Shown: piece after piece, positions 49,178 through 58,217 of the stretch
Position numbering within the stretch: the stretch's first letter is position 1
How the letters are laid out: each line of letters starts with the position of its first letter
Source of the DNA: Serratia rhizosphaerae
GTDB taxonomy: Bacteria; Pseudomonadota; Gammaproteobacteria; Enterobacterales; Enterobacteriaceae
Direction: 5' to 3'
DNA: 64,000 nucleotides
Assembly (NCBI RefSeq): GCF_009817885.1
Contig: NZ_CP041764.1
Span: forward strand, 4,712,001-4,776,000
Notes under the pieces: generated by a model
The model's input: only the letters and a program-made list of their open reading frames with translations
The model's database searches: none
Told to the model about the DNA's origin: nothing
Translations under genes and position numbers: made by a program

Positions 49178-50122
49178 TTACTTCGCCAACTGGGTAGAGT
49201 AGTTGGCCGGCACCCAGCGATAGCCGTTGCCCTGACGTTGAACATGTCCCAATCCCGGGAAGGCGATATGCGCGGCGGCCACCCAGAAGCCCTCTTTCGC
49301 CGCCTGCGCCAGGATGCGTTCACGTGTGGCAATCGCCTGCCGCCGGTCGACATCAAAGTGAATTGCCACCCGTGGTTCCGGCATCTGCACCGCTTTGGCG
49401 TGGATAATATCGCCCCACAGCACCAGCGTCTGCCCCTCGCTCTCCACGCGGTAGGTGACGCTGCCTGGCGTATGGCCATAGGCTGCCTGCGCCTGAATGC
49501 CCAGCGGCAGCCGGGCCGGCGCGCTGAAGGTTTTCAGTTTGCCCGCGGCGATCAGCGGATTGAGCGCATCGGCGGATTCTTTAAAGGTGTGGCGCTGTCC
49601 CTCTTCCACCTTGCTTTGGTTGGCATCGTTCAGCCAGAAATCCGGATCGCGTTTATCAACATAGACATCCGCATTGGGGAACGTCGGTTTGCCCTGCTGC
49701 GACACACCGCCGGAGTGGTCGCCATGCACGTGCGTCAGCAGTACCGCGTTGATGCTGTCGGCCGGGTAGCCCGCCGCACGCAGGTTTTCCAGCAGATGGC
49801 CGCCATGCTTGCCGAACAGCTGGCCGGCACCGGTATCCACCAGTACCCGCTGTTTGCCGTCGTCAATCACAAAGGTGTTGAGCGAAGTTTCCGCCTGCGG
49901 CGTCATCGCGTCTTCCGCCATCCGGCGCTGCAGCGTTTCCTTGTCAATCGGCACCAGCAGCTGATCGAGCGGGATGGTCACCGTGCCGTCAGACACCGCG
50001 GTGACGGTCAGTTTGCCCAGAGTCATCCGGTAATATCCCGGCGCCTGTCGCTGCGTATCGGCGGCCTGCGCTGCGGCGGTAGTCATTAGCAGGCCGGCGG
50101 CCAGCACTAAATGTTGTTTCAT
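49178..50122 (-). CDS. Exported metallo-beta-lactamase-fold hydrolase
   Basis: A 314-residue protein with a signal peptide ending AAAQA, so periplasmic. The metal site is LLTHVHGDHSGG (HxHxDH), with later ligands in YGHTPGSVTY and GDIIH, and a C-terminal AAHIAFPGLGHV. This is the subgroup often annotated as MBL-fold hydrolase near LysR genes and related to lactonases; the substrate is unknown. It is not a recognised beta-lactamase. It is divergent from the LysR gene at 50214. Confidence 0.85.
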   Translation of the reverse strand: MKQHLVLAAGLLMTTAAAQAADTQRQAPGYYRMTLGKLTVTAVSDGTVTIPLDQLLVPIDKETLQRRMAEDAMTPQAETSLNTFVIDDGKQRVLVDTGAGQLFGKHGGHLLENLRAAGYPADSINAVLLTHVHGDHSGGVSQQGKPTFPNADVYVDKRDPDFWLNDANQSKVEEGQRHTFKESADALNPLIAAGKLKTFSAPARLPLGIQAQAAYGHTPGSVTYRVESEGQTLVLWGDIIHAKAVQMPEPRVAIHFDVDRRQAIATRERILAQAAKEGFWVAAAHIAFPGLGHVQRQGNGYRWVPANYSTQLAK

Positions 50123-50213
50123 AACTTCCCCATATGAGATTTAACGTCGTCTTTAACGCTGGCAGAGATTATTGTATTGTCCAATAACATCATTCAAATT
50201 GATTAGGTTGATT

Positions 50214-51146
50214 GTGAACATCAGAGAAAATGATTTTAATCGTATCGATCTGAATTTACTGACGGTATTGCTGGTGCTGTACCGTGAACGCAGCGTGACG
50301 CGCGCGGCGCAAAAGCTGTTTCTTGGCCAGCCGGCGGTCAGCGGTGCGCTGGCGCGCCTGCGTGAGATGTTTAATGACCCGCTGTTTGTCCGTTCGGCCA
50401 AAGGCATGGAGCCAACGCCGCGCACCGTGTCGCTGGTGACGGAACTGGCGCCGCTGATGGAAAATATGCAGCAGGTGCTGTTTCAACAGCCGGAGTTTTC
50501 CCCTGCCCGTGCGCGGCAAACCTTTCGCCTGGGCGTCACCGACTGGGTGGAAAGCTGGCTGATCCCGCCGCTGTATCAGCTTGTGCGCCACCGCGCCCCC
50601 GGCGTCCGCCTGCAGGTGACGGCGACCGACCCGTTTCAGGACGCCGCGCTGCTGACGCGGGACGAGATCGATTTGGCAATCTCGGTCGCTGTCGATGCGC
50701 CACATGCGGTGGTACGCCAGGTGCTGACCACCATGGGCTACCAAACCTTCTGGCACCCGCAGCAACAGCAGCCGCCGACACCGCTGACGCTGGATGCCTA
50801 TACCCGTGCCGACCATCTGCTGGTTTCCTACCGCGGTGCCGACAGCAGCCTGATCGATCGCCAGTTGGCCGGGTTGGGAGAGCGTCGCCGGGTGGCTTAC
50901 ACCACGCCGCACTTTGCCGCGCTGCCGTTGCTGCTGCAGCGCAGCGCGGCTTTCGCCACCGTGCCTGCAGGGCTGGAGGCGGACTGGCGACAACATTATG
51001 GGCTGTGCGCCAGCCCGCCGCCGCTGGAGATCGCGCCGTTTGAAGTGGCGATGCTGTGGCAGCGACGCCGTGACCGCGAACCGGCGCTACAGTGGCTGCG
51101 CCAGACGGTGATCGCGCTGCTGGCGGAGGTCGGACGCACCGGCTGA
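50214..51146 (+). CDS. LysR-family regulator divergent from the MBL-fold gene
   Basis: A 310-residue LysR protein of the NodD/LeuO-like clade: FNRIDLNLLTVLLVLYRERSVTRAAQKLFLGQPAVSGALARLREMFNDPLFVR is its helix-turn-helix region. I chose the GTG at 50214 (VNIREND) because AGG lies 8 bases upstream; the frame is open to a TTG at 50172 that has no ribosome site. The neighbouring divergent MBL-fold gene is the likely target. Confidence 0.85.
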   Translation: MNIRENDFNRIDLNLLTVLLVLYRERSVTRAAQKLFLGQPAVSGALARLREMFNDPLFVRSAKGMEPTPRTVSLVTELAPLMENMQQVLFQQPEFSPARARQTFRLGVTDWVESWLIPPLYQLVRHRAPGVRLQVTATDPFQDAALLTRDEIDLAISVAVDAPHAVVRQVLTTMGYQTFWHPQQQQPPTPLTLDAYTRADHLLVSYRGADSSLIDRQLAGLGERRRVAYTTPHFAALPLLLQRSAAFATVPAGLEADWRQHYGLCASPPPLEIAPFEVAMLWQRRRDREPALQWLRQTVIALLAEVGRTG

Positions 51147-51257
51147 TGGCGTAAACAGACGGCGATTTTGCCCTGTTTTTCTCCCTTTGCTTTCGTTACG
51201 CGCGGATTACAGTGACCGTTGGTGTTGTAGCAAGTCTTACACAAGGTCTTTCTGAGC

Positions 51258-52436
51258 GTGACGAAACCTTTTTTACGCAGCGGCAGTCTGGATAAGCTGG
51301 TCGCGCTGGGGGAAAATGGCCAGCCCATTTACGCCCAGGCGCAGTCAGTCCGCGAGGCGCTGCGCCTCAAACATCAGCCGGCGATCGCAGATTGTCTGGC
51401 TATTCCGCAATTAAACGCCCAACAAGATCGCATCGATTGGTATGCGCCGTTCAGCGGTGAGATCCGCCCGTGGGCGGTGGCCGACGATAATGAACGGCGC
51501 GCGGCGCTGGCGCAGCTGGACGCCTGCCTTACCGAGGTTGAGGCGCTCAGCCGGCAGGCCATTGCCGCGCCGCAGGCCGCCCTGCAGCGTTTCGGGGCTT
51601 TGCTGCGCTACCTGCTGCGCTTTCCCGATATGCAGCACGTCTATCTGGTTGACGGCAAACCGGTACTGACGTTCTGGGGGTTTAGCCATGCCGGGCAAAA
51701 CGGCGGCGACGATCCGTTCGCCTTCCTGCGCGCGGGCGAACCCCCACCGGCCCCCGCGGTTGCAACGGCGCTCAGCACGCCGTCTGAAGCGCCCGACCTC
51801 CCGCCGCCGCCGCGCGCCGGCCGCCCACGCTGGCTGCTGCCGGTTATCGTCGTGCTTATGACGCTGGCCGCGCTGGGCTGGCAATGGCGGCAGTCTCACG
51901 ACGCTGCGCCGCAGGCCGCCGCACCCGAGCCGGTTCTTCCGATGCCGCCGGCCGCACCGCCTGCGATCAAGCCTATACCGCCGTTGCCACTGGCAAAGGC
52001 GACATTGCAGCCGGCGCCCCCCGCGCCGGAGCCTGCCGCACCGCCGAGCGATAACCGCGCCCTGATCATGCCCGCCGCGGCGGTGAAAGCCGGCTCCACC
52101 CGTTTTCTTAACGGCGAGTGGCGCGCCGTGCCGGAAGTCAAAACGCCGCTGACCGGCCGGCTGCCCAGCCTGCTGTACCGGCTGCATAGCGGTAAAGGCA
52201 GCGTCAGCCTTCGCCAGGCGGATAACGTGCGCTGCCAGGTTGACGTCGAAACCGGGCTGATGCCGTCCGGGAAACTGGTGATCAACAGCCGCACTAAGGC
52301 GCGCTGCAGCGACGGCTCCCGTTATCAGATACCGGAAATCGTCTGTCAGCCGCAGGAAGATCGCCCCGCCGCGTGTAGCGGCCGCTACGGCCCCGACACG
52401 CTCTACCCCATGACGCTCAAGCGCGAGAAAAAATAA
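51258..52436 (+). CDS. srfA: SrfA family protein
   Basis: A 392-residue protein matching SrfA: the N-terminal MTKPFLRSGSLDKLVALGENGQPIY, a soluble helical region to about 165, a proline-rich linker, a single membrane helix (about 192-212, WLLPVIVVLMTLAALGWQW), another proline/alanine-rich linker, and a C-terminal domain with paired cysteines. The topology suggests a cytoplasmic N-terminus and periplasmic C-terminus. It is the first gene of the srfABC operon, named in Salmonella as SsrB-regulated factors; srfABC has been reported as a toxin locus in Xenorhabdus. Molecular role is not settled. The stop overlaps the srfB start. Confidence 0.85.
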   Translation: MTKPFLRSGSLDKLVALGENGQPIYAQAQSVREALRLKHQPAIADCLAIPQLNAQQDRIDWYAPFSGEIRPWAVADDNERRAALAQLDACLTEVEALSRQAIAAPQAALQRFGALLRYLLRFPDMQHVYLVDGKPVLTFWGFSHAGQNGGDDPFAFLRAGEPPPAPAVATALSTPSEAPDLPPPPRAGRPRWLLPVIVVLMTLAALGWQWRQSHDAAPQAAAPEPVLPMPPAAPPAIKPIPPLPLAKATLQPAPPAPEPAAPPSDNRALIMPAAAVKAGSTRFLNGEWRAVPEVKTPLTGRLPSLLYRLHSGKGSVSLRQADNVRCQVDVETGLMPSGKLVINSRTKARCSDGSRYQIPEIVCQPQEDRPAACSGRYGPDTLYPMTLKREKK

Positions 52437-55339
52437 TGCTGGCGACACTTCCTCATTACCCCGCTCAGGTTACGCTGGTGCAAAACAGCGGCATACAGTT
52501 CCTGGACTTTGGTCTGCCGCCGGAGCTCGCCGTACCGGCGCTGCCCGGCGCCTACGTGCGTAAAACCGCCAACGGCCCGCTGCTGCGGCTGCGCTTCGAC
52601 ACGACGTCAGGCAAGCACTTGCTGAACCACGACGACAGCACACCGCCGGAAATGGTCTGGCCGGAACTGCGCCTGCCGTTCGAGCATTCGCTGGCGCTGC
52701 TGGCAGAGCAGTGGCTGCCGTTGCCTTTCTTCCGTTTCAGCCCGGTGGGCGGTTTTCTCAACGGTCCGGCAAACTGGGCGCGGATGCGCTTTACGCCGTT
52801 GACGCAGCCCGACGAGGACGGCTGCCTGTGGCGCATCACGCTGGCGTTCGATACTCAGCGGCAGGATACGGATCCGCCCGCGCTGGCGCCGGATGCTAAC
52901 GACGCCAACGCCGGGCTGGCGTTTGCACTGGCGCATCACAGCCGCGATCTCGACGAGTTTCTCGATCAGACCTGGGTCGACGGCTGGCTGCGGGACGTGT
53001 TCCGCCAGCAGGCCACGGCGCGTGAACAGCGCAGTGAAAACGCGCTGCGTGGCGCGCTGAAGACGTTTGAATATCAGGCACACTACCTGAATCTGCTGAC
53101 GCTGCTGGCGGAACGGCTGCAGCTGCCGACGATCCGCCTGATCGCCGCAGGCGGGCAAACGGCGCCGGTTCCGGTCGATCTGATCCTCGACGTCGGCAAT
53201 TCCCATACCTGCGGCATTTTAGTCGAGCAGCATGCGCAAGAGCGCGACGGCCTGAAGCAGACCTATGCGCTGCAGCTGCGGGATTTCAGCCAGCCGCACC
53301 GGCTGCATCAGGCGCCGTTCGACAGCCGGGTGGAGTTTGCTCAGGCGTCGTTCGGGCCGGAAAATTACTCTTTCCAGAGCGGTCGCGAGCAGGCATTCTG
53401 CTGGCCGTCGCTGGTGCGGGTCGGCGACGAGGCCAGCCGGCTGGCGGCACAGCGTCAGGGCGCCGAGGGCGCCACCGGCCTCTCCAGCCCGCGCCGCTAT
53501 TTGTGGGACGACGCCCCCTATGGCCACGGCTGGCGCTTTAATCAGGCGCAGGAGCCAATGGCCGCCGCCGCACCGCTGTCGTTATTGCTGAACGACGAAG
53601 GCCAGCCGTTGTCTGGCCTCGTACCGTCACAGCGGCTGCCGGTATTCAGCGCCCAGTACAGCCGCAGCGCGCTGATGACGCTGATGCTGAGCGAGCTGCT
53701 GACGCAGGCGCTGATGCAGATCAACAGCGTGGCCCAGCGGCTGACCCAGCCGCACGGCAACACGCCGCGGCGGCTGCGGCAGATTATCCTCACCCTGCCC
53801 GCCGCGATGCCAAAGCCAGAGCGCGAGCTGTTCCGCCGCCGCATGGCCGAAGCCATCGGCCTGGTCTGGGTGGCGCTCGGCTGGCTGGAAAATGCCGCGC
53901 TGCCGCCGCCTGAGATCCAGATGGAGTGGGATGAAGCCACCTGCGGCCAGATGGTGTATCTGTATAACGAAACGCAGGTCAATTTCGCCGGCGACAGTAA
54001 GGCGTTTTTTGCCGCCATGGCGCGCCCGGATCGCCCTGCCGCACAGCGCGGCGCTATGCTGCGCATCGCCTCGATTGATATCGGCGGCGGCACCAGCGAT
54101 CTGTCGGTCACCCAGTTCTCGCTGGACGACGGTCTGGGACATAACGTAAAAATCATCCCGCAGCTGCTGTTCCGCGAAGGTTTCAAACTGGCGGGAGACG
54201 ATATCCTGCTCGATGTGATCCAACGCTATCTGCTGCCGGCGCTGCGGCAGACGCTGGAGCGGGCCGGCGTGGCGCACCCCGCCGCGCTAATGGACACGCT
54301 GTTCGGCAATCAGGGACGGCTCGACGGCCTGTCGACGCGGCGGCAGCAAACGGCGCTGCAGCTGTTTATTCCGCTCGGCCGAGCGATTTTACAGGCCTAC
54401 GAAACGTACGATCCGCTGGACGCCGGCACCGAACTGGCGGCCACCTTCGGCGAATTGCTGCCGCAGCGGCCGACCGACGGCGTACTGCACTTTATCAACG
54501 CAGAGGTGCAGCGCCAGCTTGGTGCCGATGCGTCGGCCTTCGACATTCTGCACACCCCGCTGCTGCTGCCGCTGCGCGATCTGCACGCGGCGTTTCTATC
54601 CGGACAGATCCGCATCAAAGCGTGCCTGCAGGCACTCAGCGAAGTGGTGGCCCATTACGCCTGCGATGTGCTGCTGCTGACCGGCCGCCCCTGCCGCCTG
54701 CCGGGCGTGCAGGCGCTGCTGCGCCATTTGCAGCCCCTGCCGGCGGGCCGCATGCTGTCGCTGGACGGCTATCACGCCAGTCAGTGGTATCCGTTCGCCC
54801 GCCACGGACGTATCGACACGCCGAAATCCACCGCGGCGGTCGGCGCTATGCTGTGCTTACTGGCGCTGGACCTGCGCCTTGGCAGTTTTTATTTCAAGGC
54901 CGGCGATTTCCGGCCTTACTCCACCATCCGCTATCTCGGCATGCTGGATGCCCGGCAGAGCCTGAGCGACGATAACGTCTACTATCGCGATATCGATCTG
55001 GATCGCCGCGACTTCATGCTGGATAACCGCGCCTTTACCCTGCGCGGCCCGCTGCGTCTGGGCTTCCGCCAGCTGGATAACGCGCGCTGGCCCGCCTCGC
55101 CGCTGTACAGCCTGCATATTGTCGATACGCAACTGGCGCGCCGGCTGGCCGGCAGCGCGGTGCTGCAGATACGGCTGCGGGTTGCCGACGGTGAACGCTT
55201 CGAACTGGCCGACGCCACGCTGGACGATGGCGAAGCGGTGCCGCTGACGCACCTGCAGCTGAAATTAAATACCCTGGCGGCCGGCGACGGCGCGGCAAGC
55301 CATTACTGGATCGACAGCGGGAGCGTGTTTCCATCATGA
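52436..55339 (+). CDS. srfB: SrfB, actin/Hsp70-fold ATPase-like virulence factor
   Basis: A 967-residue protein. The actin-fold phosphate motifs are visible: DLILDVGNSHTCGILVE (phosphate 1, near residue 245) and SIDIGGGTSDLSVTQF (phosphate 2, near 545), with an adenosine-type motif in LLTGRPCRLPGVQALL near 755. This is the SrfB family. The Hsp70/actin fold predicts ATP binding; partner and function are unknown. It overlaps srfA by one base (TAATG) and srfC by four (ATGA), so all three proteins are coupled and probably form a complex. Confidence 0.87.
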   Translation: MLATLPHYPAQVTLVQNSGIQFLDFGLPPELAVPALPGAYVRKTANGPLLRLRFDTTSGKHLLNHDDSTPPEMVWPELRLPFEHSLALLAEQWLPLPFFRFSPVGGFLNGPANWARMRFTPLTQPDEDGCLWRITLAFDTQRQDTDPPALAPDANDANAGLAFALAHHSRDLDEFLDQTWVDGWLRDVFRQQATAREQRSENALRGALKTFEYQAHYLNLLTLLAERLQLPTIRLIAAGGQTAPVPVDLILDVGNSHTCGILVEQHAQERDGLKQTYALQLRDFSQPHRLHQAPFDSRVEFAQASFGPENYSFQSGREQAFCWPSLVRVGDEASRLAAQRQGAEGATGLSSPRRYLWDDAPYGHGWRFNQAQEPMAAAAPLSLLLNDEGQPLSGLVPSQRLPVFSAQYSRSALMTLMLSELLTQALMQINSVAQRLTQPHGNTPRRLRQIILTLPAAMPKPERELFRRRMAEAIGLVWVALGWLENAALPPPEIQMEWDEATCGQMVYLYNETQVNFAGDSKAFFAAMARPDRPAAQRGAMLRIASIDIGGGTSDLSVTQFSLDDGLGHNVKIIPQLLFREGFKLAGDDILLDVIQRYLLPALRQTLERAGVAHPAALMDTLFGNQGRLDGLSTRRQQTALQLFIPLGRAILQAYETYDPLDAGTELAATFGELLPQRPTDGVLHFINAEVQRQLGADASAFDILHTPLLLPLRDLHAAFLSGQIRIKACLQALSEVVAHYACDVLLLTGRPCRLPGVQALLRHLQPLPAGRMLSLDGYHASQWYPFARHGRIDTPKSTAAVGAMLCLLALDLRLGSFYFKAGDFRPYSTIRYLGMLDARQSLSDDNVYYRDIDLDRRDFMLDNRAFTLRGPLRLGFRQLDNARWPASPLYSLHIVDTQLARRLAGSAVLQIRLRVADGERFELADATLDDGEAVPLTHLQLKLNTLAAGDGAASHYWIDSGSVFPS

Positions 55340-57501
55340 GTGATATTTCTTTACCGGCGCAACGCCTGCACGACGTTGCGCAACGGGCGCTCGACTGGCT
55401 GCAGGACGCTCGCCATGATTCAGCGCGGCTGGCGGCGGAAGCGGAGAGTCTGGCGCTGCGCCTGCGCCGCTGTCGGCGCGACGCACGGCGGCTGACCATT
55501 GCCGCTGACGAGAGTTTCAGCCTGGGTATTTACGGCAATGCGCGGCAGGCAAAGGCCGCACTGCTACGCCAGTTGGGCATTACCCCGCACCCCGTCGGGC
55601 AGCCGGCGCTGACGGTGCGCTATCACCAGACGCCGCAGCCGGCCACATCACGCCTGACGCTGCTGGAGGAAAGCGACCTCGTTGGGCTGTTGTTTTTCGC
55701 CGCCGGCGCGCAGCCGCCGGATCGCCGGCAGCTGGCGACAGGTTTATCCGCCCTGCGCCGTCAGCCCCACGCGATACCGGCAGAGGGCGTTGACGAAGAT
55801 CGGCTGCTGACGCTGTGGGAGACGCTGAGCCACTACCATCCGCAGCTCGCCGACGATCCGTTCTGGCCGGCGGCGCTAGCGCTGGCGCCCGTTCTGAATA
55901 TCGATCAGCGCGCAGCGCTGTTTGCTCCGCTGTGGGGAGAGCGGCCGGCGTTCACCGACCTGTATCGTCAGTTGGCGCACCGGCTGCAGGAGCTCGGCAG
56001 CCGCCAGTTCACGCTGACGGAAGATATCGACACGCTGAGCGCGGTGGTCGACGGTTCAGCAGCGGCCTGGCTCAACGGCGAAGGCGACCGCCATACCGTG
56101 CTGCTGCCGCTGACTGAGGCGCAGACGCCGCAGCGCTGTTCACAGGCGGAACTGGCGCTGCTGACGGCCGAACTGACGCTCACCACGCCGTCAGGCGACG
56201 GCATCTTTGGTCATCCCGCCGTTCTGCTGGATATCCCCGGCGTTTCGACAGCATGTGAGCAGACGCTAACATCCTCTCTGCTGTCTGCCAAACGCCGCTG
56301 GCTGTTGCACCACTGCAGCGAGCGCAGCCAACCCACGCTGCTGCTGGTCAGCGGCGCGGCGACCGATCGACAGACGGTATTGCCGGCCGCCAAAGCGCTC
56401 AGCCATTGGCAACAAGGCGGACTGCCGGCCCCGGATGAGGCAGGCAAACCGGACCTGATCTGGTTGCTGACCCCGCGCAGCGCTGCGGCGCAGGATTATG
56501 AAGCCGCCGTGCAGCGCCATATCGGCGAACCGGGCGTACACTGGGGGACGTTGCTGGCGCAGGATGAAGACGATAACCGGCGCCTGCTGGCCTATCTGAC
56601 GACGGCGGTCGATAACCGCATCCGTCAGCGGCGGCTGACCAAACGGCTGCTGACGCTGCACACCGTTCTGACGGAAGCGGTGCTGGGCGACTGGCTGCCG
56701 GCGGCGGATGGTGATGAACGGCCGCAACAGCAGCAGGTCGCCCGGCGTCTGCTGCAGACGCTGCAGGCCCGCACCGGGGTGCACGGCGAGTTGCTGCAAC
56801 AGCTGCTACCGCCGCAGGAAGCGCTGCTGCATCTCTATCAACAGCCGGCGCCGCTTACCGGCGGTGAGCCGTTGGGTATCGGCATCGAGCTGGATCTGCT
56901 GGCGCCGGTTGCGGACGGCAGCGATATTTCCCCGCCGACATCGCGTTTTGCCGACGCTGCATTCCGCCTGTGGCTGGAACATCTGCGCCGTCTGGCGGAT
57001 AACCGCGCGCTGAAGCAGCAACTGGATATCGACGGCCGCTGTCTTAGCCTGCTGGCCGATACGCTGATTAACACCGCCTGGCGGCTGGGCATTGACCGTC
57101 AGCTGCGCGACGCGCTGATGACCGACAGCGGCAATGCCCAGCGTCAAACCTCACTGGCGCTCGGCGTACTCGGCGATTTTGTCGCCTGGCTGGGCTTCCA
57201 GCACTGCTTACCGCAACGGCGGCCAACCAGCCGCATCCAGCAGGGGCAGCCGATCTTTACCTCTCCGCACGCGCCGTCCGGCGATCTGACGCCGCCGCGT
57301 CTGACCCGGCTGGCGGCCGCACCGGTCAATAACGCCGCCTTCTATATTTATGACTGGCTGGTGGGATTAAATACGCTGGCGGCAGACAACGTCGGCCATC
57401 GCGCAGCGGCCAGCCTGCCGGCACGGCAGCAGCGGCGTTTGGCGCAGATCGTGGCGGCGCTTGAGGATTCTGATAAAGGTGAGAATGGTATGGGGCCGTA
57501 G
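55336..57501 (+). CDS. srfC: SrfC, dynamin-like GTPase-fold virulence factor
   Basis: A 721-residue protein of the SrfC family. Near residue 60 the phosphate-loop position reads FSLGIYGNARQAKAALLRQLG: the lysine is present, but the usual GKS/GKT is AKA. A DxPG motif (LLDIPGVST) follows near residue 300, as in dynamin-like GTPases. The long C-terminal half is helical. It ends the srfABC operon, and a hairpin spans its stop codon. Whether this copy binds nucleotide is doubtful because of the degenerate loop. Confidence 0.85.
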   Translation: MSDISLPAQRLHDVAQRALDWLQDARHDSARLAAEAESLALRLRRCRRDARRLTIAADESFSLGIYGNARQAKAALLRQLGITPHPVGQPALTVRYHQTPQPATSRLTLLEESDLVGLLFFAAGAQPPDRRQLATGLSALRRQPHAIPAEGVDEDRLLTLWETLSHYHPQLADDPFWPAALALAPVLNIDQRAALFAPLWGERPAFTDLYRQLAHRLQELGSRQFTLTEDIDTLSAVVDGSAAAWLNGEGDRHTVLLPLTEAQTPQRCSQAELALLTAELTLTTPSGDGIFGHPAVLLDIPGVSTACEQTLTSSLLSAKRRWLLHHCSERSQPTLLLVSGAATDRQTVLPAAKALSHWQQGGLPAPDEAGKPDLIWLLTPRSAAAQDYEAAVQRHIGEPGVHWGTLLAQDEDDNRRLLAYLTTAVDNRIRQRRLTKRLLTLHTVLTEAVLGDWLPAADGDERPQQQQVARRLLQTLQARTGVHGELLQQLLPPQEALLHLYQQPAPLTGGEPLGIGIELDLLAPVADGSDISPPTSRFADAAFRLWLEHLRRLADNRALKQQLDIDGRCLSLLADTLINTAWRLGIDRQLRDALMTDSGNAQRQTSLALGVLGDFVAWLGFQHCLPQRRPTSRIQQGQPIFTSPHAPSGDLTPPRLTRLAAAPVNNAAFYIYDWLVGLNTLAADNVGHRAAASLPARQQRRLAQIVAALEDSDKGENGMGP

Positions 57502-57510
57502 CCCCATACC
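57487..57510. terminator. Hairpin at the srfC stop codon
   Basis: Perfect 10-bp stem GGTATGGGGC / GCCCCATACC with a CGTA loop that contains the srfC stop region. No T run; it separates srfC from the convergent nitroreductase gene. Confidence 0.6.
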
Positions 57511-57518
57511 GGAGACAA

Positions 57519-58124
57519 TCAGTAACGATCGACGCTGACAATCTGCTCGATCGGCAGTTTGCCGATGCGCGGATAAGGCTGGCTGACGCCTTTGCCGATC
57601 GCCACCATCAGGGCGATCTGGTAATGGTCCGGTTTGTTGACGATCTTGCCGACCGCGTCAAAGTCGAAGCCATCCATCGGGCAGGAGTCATAGCCCTGCG
57701 CTTTGGCGGCCAGCATCAGCGTCTGGGCGAAAATACCGCTGCTGCGCATGATTTCATCGCGCTGAACCTGCGGTTTATCGCGGTAATACTGGTCAATCGC
57801 CGGGTAGATAAACTGCTGCACCGGTTCTGCCGCCTCGTGCCAGATGTTTTTCACCTGTGATTCCCAGCTGGACAGATCGCCGCACAGCAGCACCAGCATG
57901 GAAGCATCGGTCACCTGCGCCTGATCCCAGGCCGCTTCGCGGATCGCCGCACGCTGGGAGGCATCTTCTATCAGCAGCGGACGCCAGTGTTGCAGGTTAA
58001 ATGCGCTCGGCGCATTCTGCAGCGCGATATCCAGCAGCGCTTTTTTCTCATCCAGCGTCATGACATGCTGGCTGTCGAACTGTTTGGTAGCCCGTCGTTG
58101 TGTAATCGCGTCAAGCGTATTCAT
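57519..58124 (-). CDS. NAD(P)H nitroreductase family protein
   Basis: A 201-residue FMN-dependent nitroreductase. It has ITQRRATKQFD at the N-terminus (RRxxRxF FMN-binding pattern), NAPSAFNLQHWRP, and AAKAQGYDSCPMDGFDFDAV, which binds the FMN phosphate region. This pattern is close to the MhqN/YodC-like or NfsB-type enzymes that reduce quinones and nitro compounds. It stands alone, convergent with srfC. Confidence 0.88.
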   Translation of the reverse strand: MNTLDAITQRRATKQFDSQHVMTLDEKKALLDIALQNAPSAFNLQHWRPLLIEDASQRAAIREAAWDQAQVTDASMLVLLCGDLSSWESQVKNIWHEAAEPVQQFIYPAIDQYYRDKPQVQRDEIMRSSGIFAQTLMLAAKAQGYDSCPMDGFDFDAVGKIVNKPDHYQIALMVAIGKGVSQPYPRIGKLPIEQIVSVDRY

Positions 58125-58217
58125 CCGTTACCTCATAGAATTAACATTTAGCGTCGCCATTATTCTCAGAATATTTAGCCGGATGTCCAGCCTGCGCACG
58201 CAGACGCGCACGTTTTG

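Noticed and set aside
49178..50122. A beta-lactam resistance gene
   Set aside because: The HxHxDH site is shared by the whole metallo-hydrolase fold, and the rest matches non-beta-lactamase lactonase-like hydrolases.
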